Below the pieces are notes generated by a model. That model did no database searches, was not told the DNA's origin, and saw only the letters and a list, made by a program, of their open reading frames with translations. Made by a program: the position numbers and the translations under genes. Positions 8,366-15,946 of a stretch of DNA of 64,000 nt are shown here, one piece after another. Origin of the DNA: Pelagimonas sp. (GTDB taxonomy: Bacteria; Pseudomonadota; Alphaproteobacteria; Rhodobacterales; Rhodobacteraceae). The stretch's first letter is position 1. Each line of letters begins with the position of its first letter. The stretch covers positions 1 through 64,000 of the forward strand of contig JAOASD010000029.1 of assembly GCA_025210265.1 (NCBI GenBank). Direction: 5' to 3'.

Positions 8366-9256
8366 TCATTTCAAGGTCTCGAAAGCGGCGGGCAGGTCAC
8401 GTCCGTCCTGTTCGACCCAGTGTTTGCGGTTGAAAACGGCCCCGTTTTTACGCACCTCGTGGATCGTGTTCAGGTCGATCTCGGCATAGGTCCAGCCGGG
8501 CGCGTTCAGGGGGCCTTCGGCCAACACGCCGGTGGCGGGAAAGCCCAGATCGGGTGGGCCGAACACGCCGCCAGCGCCAACATTTTCGTCCACGGCGGGG
8601 GACCAGTCGCAATCGCCCACGGTCGAGGCCATCACCGCAACGCATTGATTTTCCAGCGCGCGGGCCATGGCGCCGATGCGCACGCGCCAATAGCCCGACA
8701 GCGCATCGGTGCAGGAGGGCACCAGCAGGATGTCGATCTGTTCCAGCGCGCGGCCCAGCAGGGGGAACTCGCTGTCATAGCAGATCAGGATGCCGATGCG
8801 GCCAAGGTCGGTGTCAAAGATTTTCAGGGGGCAGCCCCCCTGCACATGCCAGGTTTCGCGTTCGAACCGGGTCATGATCTGTTTGTCCTGAAACCCCATG
8901 GAGGTTGGGGAAAACAGGTGGCTGCGATTGACCGGCGGGGTGCCCTCGCTGGCCCATTCGCCATCCCAGACCGGGCCGGAGGGGGCGAGGATATGCACGT
9001 TATGCTGCGTGGCGAGATGTTGGAACAGGGTGTTGGCCTGTGGCATCCGGTCGGACACGGCGCGCAGCGAGGCCTGTAGGTCCAGTGATGTCTCGCGCCC
9101 AGCCAGCGTTGCCAGTTCCATCGCGCCATATTCTGGAAACACCAGCAGGTCTGCGCCGTTTTCTACGGCCTCTTCGACCCAGCGTGTGATCTTGGCCTCA
9201 TAGGTCTGCCAGTTGGGCAGGAAATCCATGGAATAGGCTGCGGTGGCGAGTTTCAT
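8366..9256 (-). CDS. Carbon-nitrogen hydrolase (nitrilase superfamily)
   Basis: A 296-aa cytoplasmic protein with the complete nitrilase-superfamily catalytic set: Glu42 (FPEYG), Lys125 (FQDKQIM) and Cys159 (ILICYDSEFP). It should hydrolyse an amide or nitrile; the substrate cannot be read from sequence. A double hairpin repeat separates it from the upstream GNAT gene. It sits between infA and a GNAT/SnoaL pair, a place where related genomes usually have nothing, so it looks inserted into the infA neighbourhood. Confidence 0.9.
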   Translation of the reverse strand: MKLATAAYSMDFLPNWQTYEAKITRWVEEAVENGADLLVFPEYGAMELATLAGRETSLDLQASLRAVSDRMPQANTLFQHLATQHNVHILAPSGPVWDGEWASEGTPPVNRSHLFSPTSMGFQDKQIMTRFERETWHVQGGCPLKIFDTDLGRIGILICYDSEFPLLGRALEQIDILLVPSCTDALSGYWRVRIGAMARALENQCVAVMASTVGDCDWSPAVDENVGAGGVFGPPDLGFPATGVLAEGPLNAPGWTYAEIDLNTIHEVRKNGAVFNRKHWVEQDGRDLPAAFETLK

Positions 9257-9285
9257 GGGCGGATCGCTTGTTGTGTCGGACTAAC

Positions 9286-9361
9286 TTGGGGGCCACCCCC
9301 CAAACGCAGGTTTAATTTGGGGGCCAGCCCCCAAACCCCCGGAGGTATTTTGACCAAGAAG
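9286..9361. repeat. Tandem hairpins plus GGAGGTATTTT repeat, copy 1
   Basis: Two adjacent perfect hairpins, TTGGGGG-CCA-CCCCCCAA (9286-9303) and TTTGGGGGC-CA-GCCCCCAAA (9316-9335), are followed by CCCCCGGAGGTATTTT. The same hairpin-plus-AAAATACC unit occurs near 47197-47230 and 55437-55480. It probably ends or attenuates transcription from the GNAT gene before the nitrilase gene. Confidence 0.75.
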
Positions 9362-9381
9362 AAGGGGCGGGCGGGGTGCGG

Positions 9382-9957
9382 TTACAGATCGCGCATCCAG
9401 AATTGCAGCGTTTTCTGGGTTTCCTCAGACTCGCCCAGATCTTTCCAGCCAAAACTGGCGGTGACGCCGTCCAGCGGGGCGTAGCCGCGTTTTTGCCAGA
9501 ACGGGTGCAGATTGGCATAGCCGTCGGGGCGCTGTGGATGTGTATCCGGGCGGATGACCGAGCAAAAGGCGGATTTGGTCAGGCCAAGGCTGCGTGCATG
9601 GGCTTCGCGCAGGTCAAAGAATTTATGGCCGATTCCATGGCCGCGATACTCGGGCAGCAGGACCGATTCGGCGCAGTAGAAGACTTGATCGGGATCGGGC
9701 ATTGGGCCGGTCAGTTGCGCGGCATCTGCGTGGTCCGACAGGGGCATTCCCGTGGCCGCGCCGACGATCTTGTCCCCATCTCGCGCCACGGCCAGCACTG
9801 CGCGCGGGTTCTGGCGGTAGGATTGCAGGTAGCGGCGTTCATACGCCATGTCGCCATCGTAAAGATAGGGAAAGGCGCGGAACACGGCGATGCGCAGCCG
9901 CGCCAGGTCATCCAGCGCGGCCTCGATCTGATCTCCGCTGAGCGGTTCGACGATCAT
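9382..9957 (-). CDS. GNAT family N-acetyltransferase
   Basis: A 191-aa protein with a GNAT core: VLLPEYRGHGIGHKFFDLREAHA is the acetyl-CoA-binding motif A, and FGWKDLGESEETQKTLQFWMRDL closes the fold. An RYLQSYRQNPRAVLAVARDGD segment precedes it. The substrate is unknown. Start ATG 9957 overlaps the preceding gene's stop as ATGA, so it is translationally coupled to the SnoaL-like gene. Confidence 0.88.
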   Translation of the reverse strand: MIVEPLSGDQIEAALDDLARLRIAVFRAFPYLYDGDMAYERRYLQSYRQNPRAVLAVARDGDKIVGAATGMPLSDHADAAQLTGPMPDPDQVFYCAESVLLPEYRGHGIGHKFFDLREAHARSLGLTKSAFCSVIRPDTHPQRPDGYANLHPFWQKRGYAPLDGVTASFGWKDLGESEETQKTLQFWMRDL

Positions 9958-10352
9958 GCGGAGACCTGGCGGGTCCAGTCGGCGAGGTTGTAATAGGTCA
10001 CGACGCGGCTGATCTTGCCATCGCGGATCGAAAAGAACGATCCGGCGGGCAGGCGGTAGGTTTGGCCGTTTGCTTCGGGCAGGCCTTCGTCTGTGTTCAG
10101 ATAGGTGCCGTTAACGATAAATTCGGCGGATCCGCGGCTGCCATCTTCGTTTGCGAACAGGACCATGTCGGTCAGGTTTTCGCGGTAGCAGTGGCTCATG
10201 TGGTCGCAGAAGGCGGCGAATTTTTCTTTGCCTGCGCGGATCTGGCCTTCGTTGACGTGATGTTCGATGTCATCACTCAGGCAGTCCAGCATGGCGTTTG
10301 TATCGCCGGCATTGAAGGCATCAAAATAGGTTTGCAGCAGCGCGACGGTCAT
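9954..10352 (-). CDS. SnoaL-like / NTF2-fold ketosteroid-isomerase-related protein
   Basis: A 132-aa protein of the NTF2-like superfamily: LLQTYFDAFNAGDTNAMLDCLSDDIEHHVNEG at the N-terminus and SFFSIRDGKISRVVTYYNLADW at the C-terminus are characteristic of the SnoaL/ketosteroid isomerase-related group. It may be an enzyme or a binding protein for a small hydrophobic ligand. ATG 10352 is preferred to a start four codons upstream because it forms an ATGA overlap with the phosphatase stop. Confidence 0.8.
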   Translation of the reverse strand: MTVALLQTYFDAFNAGDTNAMLDCLSDDIEHHVNEGQIRAGKEKFAAFCDHMSHCYRENLTDMVLFANEDGSRGSAEFIVNGTYLNTDEGLPEANGQTYRLPAGSFFSIRDGKISRVVTYYNLADWTRQVSA

Positions 10353-10795
10353 GTTTTGTCCCATGTTTTCAAAAGCCTGTCGCGGATTTGATCGCGCGTC
10401 TGGCGGTAGGCGTTTAGTTTCTGTTCGCGGCTTTCGCCGATGCCGGTCGGGTCCATGATCGGCCAGTATTCGACCGTCAGATGGTAGAACCGGGTCAGGT
10501 CCAGCGCAGCGCGCTGTGAGGCGGGGGACAGGGCGACAATCAGGTCAAAGCCTGACAGGGCCTCGCCCATTTCCTCCAGCTCTTCGAAGCTGCGCGAACG
10601 GTGACGCGACAATTCTACGCCGATCTCTTCGCAGGCGGAGATTGCAAAACCGTCGATTTCCAGATCGTTGACGACGCCGACGGACTGAATATAGGCCCGT
10701 GTGCCGAACAGTTTTTTCATGATGCCTTCGGCCATGGGGGACCGGACGGCGTTGTGATCGCAGCAGAACAGGATCGACTGGGGCAGCGCCTGCAC
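10349..10795 (-). CDS. Low-molecular-weight protein-tyrosine phosphatase / arsenate reductase-like
   Basis: A 148-aa protein with the LMW phosphatase P-loop near the N-terminus, [15 protein letters not shown], containing Cys12-X5-Arg18, and a C-terminal [18 protein letters not shown] segment with the acid Asp. The substrate is uncertain. GTG 10795 is the likely start: GGAGG in the last codons of UPF0262 lies 5 nt upstream and the GTG follows that gene's TAA after one base. A TTG four codons earlier is the alternative. In alphaproteobacteria this gene usually follows UPF0262, as here. Confidence 0.88.
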   Translation of the reverse strand: MQALPQSILFCCDHNAVRSPMAEGIMKKLFGTRAYIQSVGVVNDLEIDGFAISACEEIGVELSRHRSRSFEELEEMGEALSGFDLIVALSPASQRAALDLTRFYHLTVEYWPIMDPTGIGESREQKLNAYRQTRDQIRDRLLKTWDKT

Positions 10796-10796
10796 C

Positions 10797-11276
10797 TTAG
10801 CCTCCAAAATGCAGAACGCAGATCAGGGTGAACAGGCGGCGGGCGGTGGCGTCGTCGATCTCGGCCTTGCCGTCCAGCCGTTCCTGCAGGATGCGGGCCC
10901 CTTCATTGTGAATGCCGCGCCGGGCCATGTCGATGGTTTCGATCTGACCGGGCGGCAGGGTTTTCACCGCGTCGAAATAGCTTTTGCAGATCTGGAAGTA
11001 ATCTTTGACCACCTGACGGAAGGGCGACAGGGACAGGTGAAATTCGGCGGCCTTGTCGGCGCTTTCTGTCGTCAGGTCGAACACCAGCCGTTTTTCCCGG
11101 ATCGACAGGCCCAGATTATAGGGGCCGGGCGGCACCACGCGGTCGTCGCGCGCAGGCAGGGCAAAGCTGTTCTCTTCCATCAGATCGAACATGGCGACGC
11201 GGCGTTCCTGTTCGATCTCCGGTGTGGGCGGCGGCAGGTTGGCGTCGTCCAGCTCGATATGTGCGATCCGGGTCAT
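10797..11276 (-). CDS. UPF0262 family protein
   Basis: A 159-aa soluble protein recognisable as UPF0262: [14 protein letters not shown] at the N-terminus, then [35 protein letters not shown] and [16 protein letters not shown]. No function is known. Start ATG 11276 has GAGGAA 7 nt upstream; a longer frame to 11330 lacks support. Family members usually lie directly after hisD on the same strand. Here the gene faces away from maf and is separated from hisD by the whole reversed block. Confidence 0.9.
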   Translation of the reverse strand: MTRIAHIELDDANLPPPTPEIEQERRVAMFDLMEENSFALPARDDRVVPPGPYNLGLSIREKRLVFDLTTESADKAAEFHLSLSPFRQVVKDYFQICKSYFDAVKTLPPGQIETIDMARRGIHNEGARILQERLDGKAEIDDATARRLFTLICVLHFGG

Positions 11277-11414
11277 GGCGGCATTCCTCAAAGGTTTGAA
11301 ATTGGTAGCGCGGGTCCGGTGGCGGTGCAATGCGGTTCAGTGCGCATTTGCGCATGTGTCGCGCAGGCGCTATTTGCCACCCAGTATTTGCCCCAGGCGC
11401 GCAAGGAGAGTGAG

Positions 11415-12005
11415 ATGACAGAGCGACCCCGGCTGATCCTTGGGTCTGGCAGCCCGCGCAGGCTGGACCTGCTGGCGCAGCTTGGCGTGGTGCCGGATGA
11501 CATCCGCCCGCCCGACATCAATGAAGATCCGCAAAAGCGCGAAGAGCCGCGCCCCTATTGCATCCGCATCGCGCGGGAAAAGGCGCTGGCGGTCACGGCG
11601 GATCCAGGTGACATCGTGCTGTCTGCTGACACCACTGTGGCGCTGGGGCGCCGCATTCTGGGCAAGCCTGCGGATGAAAAAGAGGCGGCGCAATTCCTGA
11701 CCATGCTGTCAGGCCGTCGCCACCGGGTGATCACCGCAGTCGCCGTGCGTCTGGGCGATAAGCTGTGGCAAAAGGATGTGGTCACACAAGTGCGGATGAA
11801 GATGCTGTCGAACAGTGAACTCAACGCCTATATCGCCAGCGGGGATTGGCGCGGTAAGGCGGGTGGGTACGGCATTCAGGGGCCTGCCGGGGCGTTTGTG
11901 CCCTGGATCAGCGGGTCTTTCCCGGCTGTTGTGGGGTTGCCGCTGGCAGAAACGGCGAATCTGCTTCTGTCCGCTGGCTATCCGCTTTACAACCCTGCCT
12001 CATGA
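11415..12005 (+). CDS. maf: Maf family nucleoside triphosphate pyrophosphatase
   Basis: A 196-aa protein beginning [20 protein letters not shown], the conserved S-x-S-P-R-R block of Maf proteins, followed by [15 protein letters not shown] and the [11 protein letters not shown] segment. Maf enzymes hydrolyse non-canonical or modified nucleotides. AAGGAGAGTGAG precedes ATG 11415. The stop overlaps the next ATG (ATGA), coupling it to the ribonuclease gene; maf-rng-yacG is a standard alphaproteobacterial order. Confidence 0.95.
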   Translation: MTERPRLILGSGSPRRLDLLAQLGVVPDDIRPPDINEDPQKREEPRPYCIRIAREKALAVTADPGDIVLSADTTVALGRRILGKPADEKEAAQFLTMLSGRRHRVITAVAVRLGDKLWQKDVVTQVRMKMLSNSELNAYIASGDWRGKAGGYGIQGPAGAFVPWISGSFPAVVGLPLAETANLLLSAGYPLYNPAS

Positions 12006-13033
12006 AAGGGACCACCATTGCATTGGACCATGTGGGCGGGCGTGAAGCCGCTGCACGGGTCATCGACGGCCAGCTGGACGATTTCCTGATCGACAGTGAT
12101 GCTCCGCGCCCCGGCGCCATCTATCGCGCCATTGCCGACCGCCCGGTGAAAGGGCAGGGGGGGATGTTTCTGCGCACCCCCGATGGTAGCGCCTTTTTGC
12201 GGCAGGTGCGCGGGCTGAAATCCGGCGAATCGCTGTTGGTGCAGGTCACGGGCTATGCCGAGCCGGGCAAAGCCCTGCCGGTGACGAACCGCCTGCTGTT
12301 CAAATCGCGCTATGCTATCGTGACGCCGGGCGCACCGGGCATCAATGTCTCGCGTTCGATCCGGGATGACGCCCTGCGCGATGCGGCGCTGCTGGCCGCG
12401 CATGAGGCGCTGTCTGATGCGCCGCTACCCGAGGGCGCGGGTCTGATCCTACGCTCGTCCTGTGCTGATGCTGACCCCGATGACATCAGCGCAGATGTGA
12501 CGGAAATGTCCCGCCTTGCAGCGCATGTTCTGGCCGACGCTGGGGAAGGCCCCGAATTGCTGGTCGAAGGCGATGGCCCCCATGCGCTGGCCTGGCGCGA
12601 ATGGACCGGCCTAGCGGATCTGGACACCGGCGAGGGCAGCTTTGAACGCCATGGGGTGGACGAGGCACTGGACGAGCTGCGCAGCGCGCGCGTCAGCCTG
12701 CCCGGCGGGTTCTCTATGATTGTCGAGCCGACCTCGGCGCTGGTGGCGATTGACATCAATACCGGCGGCGTGACCTCGCCTGCGGCGGGGCTCAAGGCCA
12801 ATCTGGCAGCGATGCGTGACATCCCGCGTCAGCTGCGCCTGCGCGGCCTTGGCGGGCAGATCATCATCGACCCCGCACCCTGCGCCAAAAAGGATCGCAA
12901 GCAGATCGAAGGCCTGCTGCGCGCTGGTCTCAAGAAAGAGCCGACCGAAACCATTCTGGCGGGCTGGACGACGCTGGGCCTGATGGAGCTGCAGCGCAAA
13001 CGCGACCGGCTGCCGATCAAGGGGCTGCTATGA
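12002..13033 (+). CDS. Ribonuclease E/G family protein (short form)
   Basis: A 343-aa protein. The N-terminal part (to about residue 115) resembles the S1/RNase-H-like region of RNase G, and the catalytic stretch [13 protein letters not shown] contains the two metal-binding acidic positions of the family. [27 protein letters not shown] follows. It is shorter than RNase E or classical RNase G and lacks the zinc-link cysteine pair and any C-terminal scaffold. It is likely the compact alphaproteobacterial RNase found between maf and yacG. Overlaps both neighbours by 4 nt. Confidence 0.88.
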   Translation: MKGTTIALDHVGGREAAARVIDGQLDDFLIDSDAPRPGAIYRAIADRPVKGQGGMFLRTPDGSAFLRQVRGLKSGESLLVQVTGYAEPGKALPVTNRLLFKSRYAIVTPGAPGINVSRSIRDDALRDAALLAAHEALSDAPLPEGAGLILRSSCADADPDDISADVTEMSRLAAHVLADAGEGPELLVEGDGPHALAWREWTGLADLDTGEGSFERHGVDEALDELRSARVSLPGGFSMIVEPTSALVAIDINTGGVTSPAAGLKANLAAMRDIPRQLRLRGLGGQIIIDPAPCAKKDRKQIEGLLRAGLKKEPTETILAGWTTLGLMELQRKRDRLPIKGLL

Positions 13034-13230
13034 GCTGTCCGATCTGCGCCAAAGCAACGGATGCGAAATACCGTCCGTTCTGCTCGCGCCGCTGCGCCGA
13101 TATTGATCTGGCGAAATGGCTGGGCGGGGATTACGCGATCCCCTCCAGCGATCCTGACGATGTGGAACGCGCCATCGAGGAAACCGCCGAGGCGCTGCTG
13201 CGCGATCTGCCCACGGATAAACCGCATTAG
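13030..13230 (+). CDS. yacG: DNA gyrase inhibitor YacG (zinc-binding)
   Basis: A 66-aa zinc protein with Cys3-x2-Cys6 and Cys18-x3-Cys22 ligands (CPIC, FCSRRC), the YacG treble-clef pattern, followed by DLAKWLGGDYAIP. In E. coli YacG binds GyrB and inhibits gyrase. It overlaps the RNase gene by 4 nt. Oddity: the TAG stop (13228-13230) is made of a TA that is repeated on the far side of the adjacent MITE-like element plus that element's first base, so the native C-terminus may have been altered by the insertion. Confidence 0.93.
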   Translation: MSCPICAKATDAKYRPFCSRRCADIDLAKWLGGDYAIPSSDPDDVERAIEETAEALLRDLPTDKPH

Positions 13231-13492
13231 GCTCAGGACCCACTAATTTGCGGCACTCAGCATGGAAAAATGCGCGGTATCAGTGGTTTGGATTTCGCAG
13301 AAAAGGCTGGTTGCCTTTGCAAGGAAGCCACGCCGCTGAGAGCGTGCATTTCTCCATGCCCTGCGGGTTCGCCAGATTTTGCCCCAGCCGGCGTTATATG
13401 CCCTTGAAATAGATGACTATTCCTGAGGCCATATGCCTGGCCTGGAACAAAATCTGGCGAACTGAGCGTTGCAAATTAATGGGTCCTGAGCC
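13230..13492. mobile_element. MITE-like element with 22-bp terminal inverted repeats and TA duplication
   Basis: The left end 13230-13251 (starts GGCTCAGGACCCACTAATTT) and the right end 13471-13492 (ends AATGGGTCCTGAGCC) are inverted repeats with one mismatch in 22. TA flanks both sides (13228-13229 and 13493-13494), consistent with a 2-bp target duplication. Inside, GTTCGCCAGATTTTG and CAAAATCTGGCGAAC form a perfect 15-bp inverted repeat, and CATGGAAAAATGC pairs with GCATTTCTCCATG with one mismatch. There is no transposase frame, so it would need a partner in trans. It fills most of the 364-base gap between yacG and the next gene. Confidence 0.85.
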
Positions 13493-13594
13493 TAGGTTTT
13501 CGCGCCCGTCGCATTTGGGCTTGCCTGTTTGGGGGCGTGGGTTTCCTATGCTGTAAAACCGTTTGGTTTTCGCCACTTTCCTCACGAGGCCCCC

Positions 13595-14848
13595 ATGTTC
13601 GACGACACGCTCCTGCACGAAATCCGCAATCGCTTTGCCCATGTGGACAGCTGCCCGCTGACCGGAGAGCCGCGCATTTTTATGGAGAATGCGGGCGGCG
13701 CGCTGACCCTGAAACAGGTGGTCGAGACCACGGCCCGCTTTGCCGCGATCCCGGACAATCAGGGGCGTGACAATGCGGCCAGCCAGGCGCTGGTGGCGGT
13801 GATCAACCGCGCGCGGGACGACATGCGGGTGTTCTTTAACGCCCCGGATGGCGCGCTGGTCTGTGGCGAAAGCGGGACCGAGCTGTTGTTCCGTCTGGTG
13901 CAGGATGCCTGCCTTGGTGCCGCGCCCGGCGGGCAGGTTTTAAGCGCGACAATCGAGCACCCTGCCTCGCGCAGCGCGGCTGCGCGCTGGGCAGAGGTGT
14001 CGGGCCGCCCGCATCTGATCATCCCGCATGACGATGCGACCGGGGCCGTCAGTGCCGAGGCCTACGCCCAGGCGGTCACGCCGGACACGCGGGTCGCAAC
14101 GATCCTGCACACCTCGCCCGTGACCGGCATGTCAAACGATGTGGCGGGCATTGCCGCCGCGATCCGCGCCGTCGCGCCGGACTGTTTTATCATCGTGGAT
14201 GGCATCCAACATGCCTGCCATGGCGGGATCGACATTGCCGGGCTGGGCGGAATCGATGGCTATGTGATCTCGCCCTACAAGGTGTTTTCGCGCCATGGCT
14301 ATGGGGTTGCCTGGGCTTCGGACCGGCTGACCGCGCTGGCGCATGATGCGCTGATCGACGGGCCAAAAGGCAATTGGGAGCTGGGCACGCGCGACACCGG
14401 TGCCTATGCGACCATGTCCGATGTGGTCGGGTATTTTGACTGGCTCGGGGCGCAGCTGTCCGATGCCACCGATCCGCGCGCACGGATCGAAGCCGCAGCA
14501 AAGGCCATCCACGCCCATGAACAGGCGCTGAGCGATACGATGCTGCACGGGGTCGGCAACCTGACCGGTCTGGCCGATCTACCAGGCGTGACCATTCTGG
14601 GGGGCGTCGACAACCCCGCGCGCGAAGGCCTGGTCGGGTTCTATGTCGAAAACATGGGCTCGGGCGAGATCGTCACGGCGCTGAACGCGGCGGGGATCCG
14701 CACCCATATTCGCAAGAATGACCATTATTCCGGCAATGTGCTGGGGCCGCTGGGGCAGAGCGACTGCATTCGCGTGTCCATGGCGCATTACAACAGCCTG
14801 GACGAAGTGCGCAGTTTTCTGACCGTCATGCAGGGCTTGGTGGGTTGA
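13595..14848 (+). CDS. Class V aminotransferase family (NifS/SufS-like PLP enzyme)
   Basis: A 417-aa fold-type I PLP enzyme. It shows FMENAGGALTLKQVVE near the N-terminus, ATIEHPASRSAA (the conserved His that stacks on PLP), IIVDGIQHACHG (Asp binding the pyridine nitrogen) and DGYVISPYKVFSRHGYG with Lys229 as the Schiff-base lysine. Cysteine desulfurase or a related lyase/aminotransferase activity is likely; the exact substrate is not clear. ATG 13595 is chosen because alignment-like N-terminal sequence (MFDDTLLHEIRNRF) starts there; the frame continues upstream without a better start. Transcribed alone, after the MITE. Confidence 0.85.
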   Translation: MFDDTLLHEIRNRFAHVDSCPLTGEPRIFMENAGGALTLKQVVETTARFAAIPDNQGRDNAASQALVAVINRARDDMRVFFNAPDGALVCGESGTELLFRLVQDACLGAAPGGQVLSATIEHPASRSAAARWAEVSGRPHLIIPHDDATGAVSAEAYAQAVTPDTRVATILHTSPVTGMSNDVAGIAAAIRAVAPDCFIIVDGIQHACHGGIDIAGLGGIDGYVISPYKVFSRHGYGVAWASDRLTALAHDALIDGPKGNWELGTRDTGAYATMSDVVGYFDWLGAQLSDATDPRARIEAAAKAIHAHEQALSDTMLHGVGNLTGLADLPGVTILGGVDNPAREGLVGFYVENMGSGEIVTALNAAGIRTHIRKNDHYSGNVLGPLGQSDCIRVSMAHYNSLDEVRSFLTVMQGLVG

Positions 14849-14849
14849 A

Positions 14850-14916
14850 AACCCACCCTACGGCGCGTGGCTGCATCGCGATCAAAGTCTTGGGTAGGGT
14901 GGGTTTATAACCCACC
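14850..14916. repeat. Palindromic GTAGGGTGGGTT repeat, copy 1
   Basis: AACCCACCCTAC (14850-14861) and GTAGGGTGGGTT (14894-14905) form a 12-bp inverted repeat, and GGTGGGTTTATAACCCACC (palindromic core) closes at 14916. A 25-base stretch, 14892-14916, is identical to 51018-51042. It lies between convergent genes and may serve as a terminator. Confidence 0.75.
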
Positions 14917-14924
14917 GCCCTGTT

Positions 14925-15398
14925 TCAGAATTCTTCGGGTTTTGCTTCGCGCGCCATGTGATCCAGCACGGCGTTGACGAATTTGCCTTCCTTGCCTTCG
15001 GGAAAGAAAGCGCGCGCCACGTCGCAAAATTCCACGATCACCACTTTGGGCGGCGTGTCGCGGTCGACCAGTTCGGCACCCGCTGCGCGGAACAGGGCGC
15101 GCAGGGTCGGGTCGATCCGGGCAATCGGCCATTTGGCCACCAGCGCGCGGTCGGTCATTTGGTCGATCTTGGCCTGCCAGGTCACTGCGCCCTCAACCAG
15201 AGCAGAGAACAGGGCCACATCGCCCTCGATCATTTCCTCGCCTTCGACCTGTTCGGTGCCGAAACGCCAGTCCAGGAATTCGGCGCGGACCTTGTCGAGC
15301 CCCTGGCCGGATTGCTCCATCTGGAACAGCGCCTGAACGGCGTAAAGCCGTGAGGCGGATTTCATTTTGCGTTTCTGGTTTCCGGAAAGCTCGGTCAT
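14925..15398 (-). CDS. nusB: Transcription antitermination / ribosome biogenesis factor NusB
   Basis: A 157-aa all-helical NusB homologue: ASRLYAVQALFQMEQSG at the N-terminus (Arg-rich RNA-binding helix), then FSALVEGAVTW, PIARIDPTLRALFRAAGAEL and PPKVVIVEFCDVARAFF at conserved places. It acts with NusE/S10 on boxA RNA in rRNA antitermination. It overlaps ribH by 4 nt; the ribBX-ribH-nusB order is standard in proteobacteria. Confidence 0.97.
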   Translation of the reverse strand: MTELSGNQKRKMKSASRLYAVQALFQMEQSGQGLDKVRAEFLDWRFGTEQVEGEEMIEGDVALFSALVEGAVTWQAKIDQMTDRALVAKWPIARIDPTLRALFRAAGAELVDRDTPPKVVIVEFCDVARAFFPEGKEGKFVNAVLDHMAREAKPEEF

Positions 15399-15946
15399 GC
15401 GGTGGTCGGCCCTTTTGCGTCGCCCGCAATCTGGATTTCATCGGTGGCAGGCTGGAACCCCACCCCCGAACGCGGGGCGCTCCATTTACGCGCCAATGCC
15501 ACCAGATGCAAGGCCGCTGCTGCCGCGCCGCCGCCCTTGTTCATATCGCTCAGCGAGGCGCGCGCCTGCGCCTGATCGTAGTTTTCCACCGTCAGGATGC
15601 CATTGCCGATGCACAGCCCCTGCAGACCCAGCAGGGTGATCCCGCGCGAGCTGTCATTGCAGACCGTGTCGTAATGGGTGGTCTCGCCGCGAATAACACA
15701 ACCAAGCGCGACATAGCCGTCATAATTGCTGAGCCGCTCGGCCATGCCAATGGCGGTGGGCACCTCCAGCGCGCCGGGCACTTCGATCAGATCCCATGTG
15801 CCGCCAGCGGCCTCGATCTCGGCTTTGGCACCGGCGATCTGCTGGTCGGCGATGTCTTTGTAATAAGGCGCCACGACGATCAGGATCTTGACCGGCTTGT
15901 CAAATTCCGCACGGGGCAGGGTGTAGTGGGTTTCGTTCGATGCCAT
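15395..15946 (-). CDS. ribH: 6,7-dimethyl-8-ribityllumazine synthase
   Basis: A 183-aa protein that condenses DHBP with the ribitylaminopyrimidine in riboflavin synthesis. Conserved blocks: ILIVVAPYYKDIADQ, VPGALEVPTAIGMA and GCVIRGETTHYDTVCNDSSRGI, which carries the catalytic His. It has a somewhat long C-terminal tail (after ALARKW) compared with compact RibH. It is flanked by ribBX and nusB; the downstream overlap is 4 nt, and it starts at the ribBX stop. Confidence 0.97.
   Translation of the reverse strand: MASNETHYTLPRAEFDKPVKILIVVAPYYKDIADQQIAGAKAEIEAAGGTWDLIEVPGALEVPTAIGMAERLSNYDGYVALGCVIRGETTHYDTVCNDSSRGITLLGLQGLCIGNGILTVENYDQAQARASLSDMNKGGGAAAAALHLVALARKWSAPRSGVGFQPATDEIQIAGDAKGPTTA

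Noticed and set aside
10809..11414. Extended N-terminus of maf
   Set aside because: The extension is antisense to UPF0262; AAGGAG and the SxSPRR block place the start at 11415.
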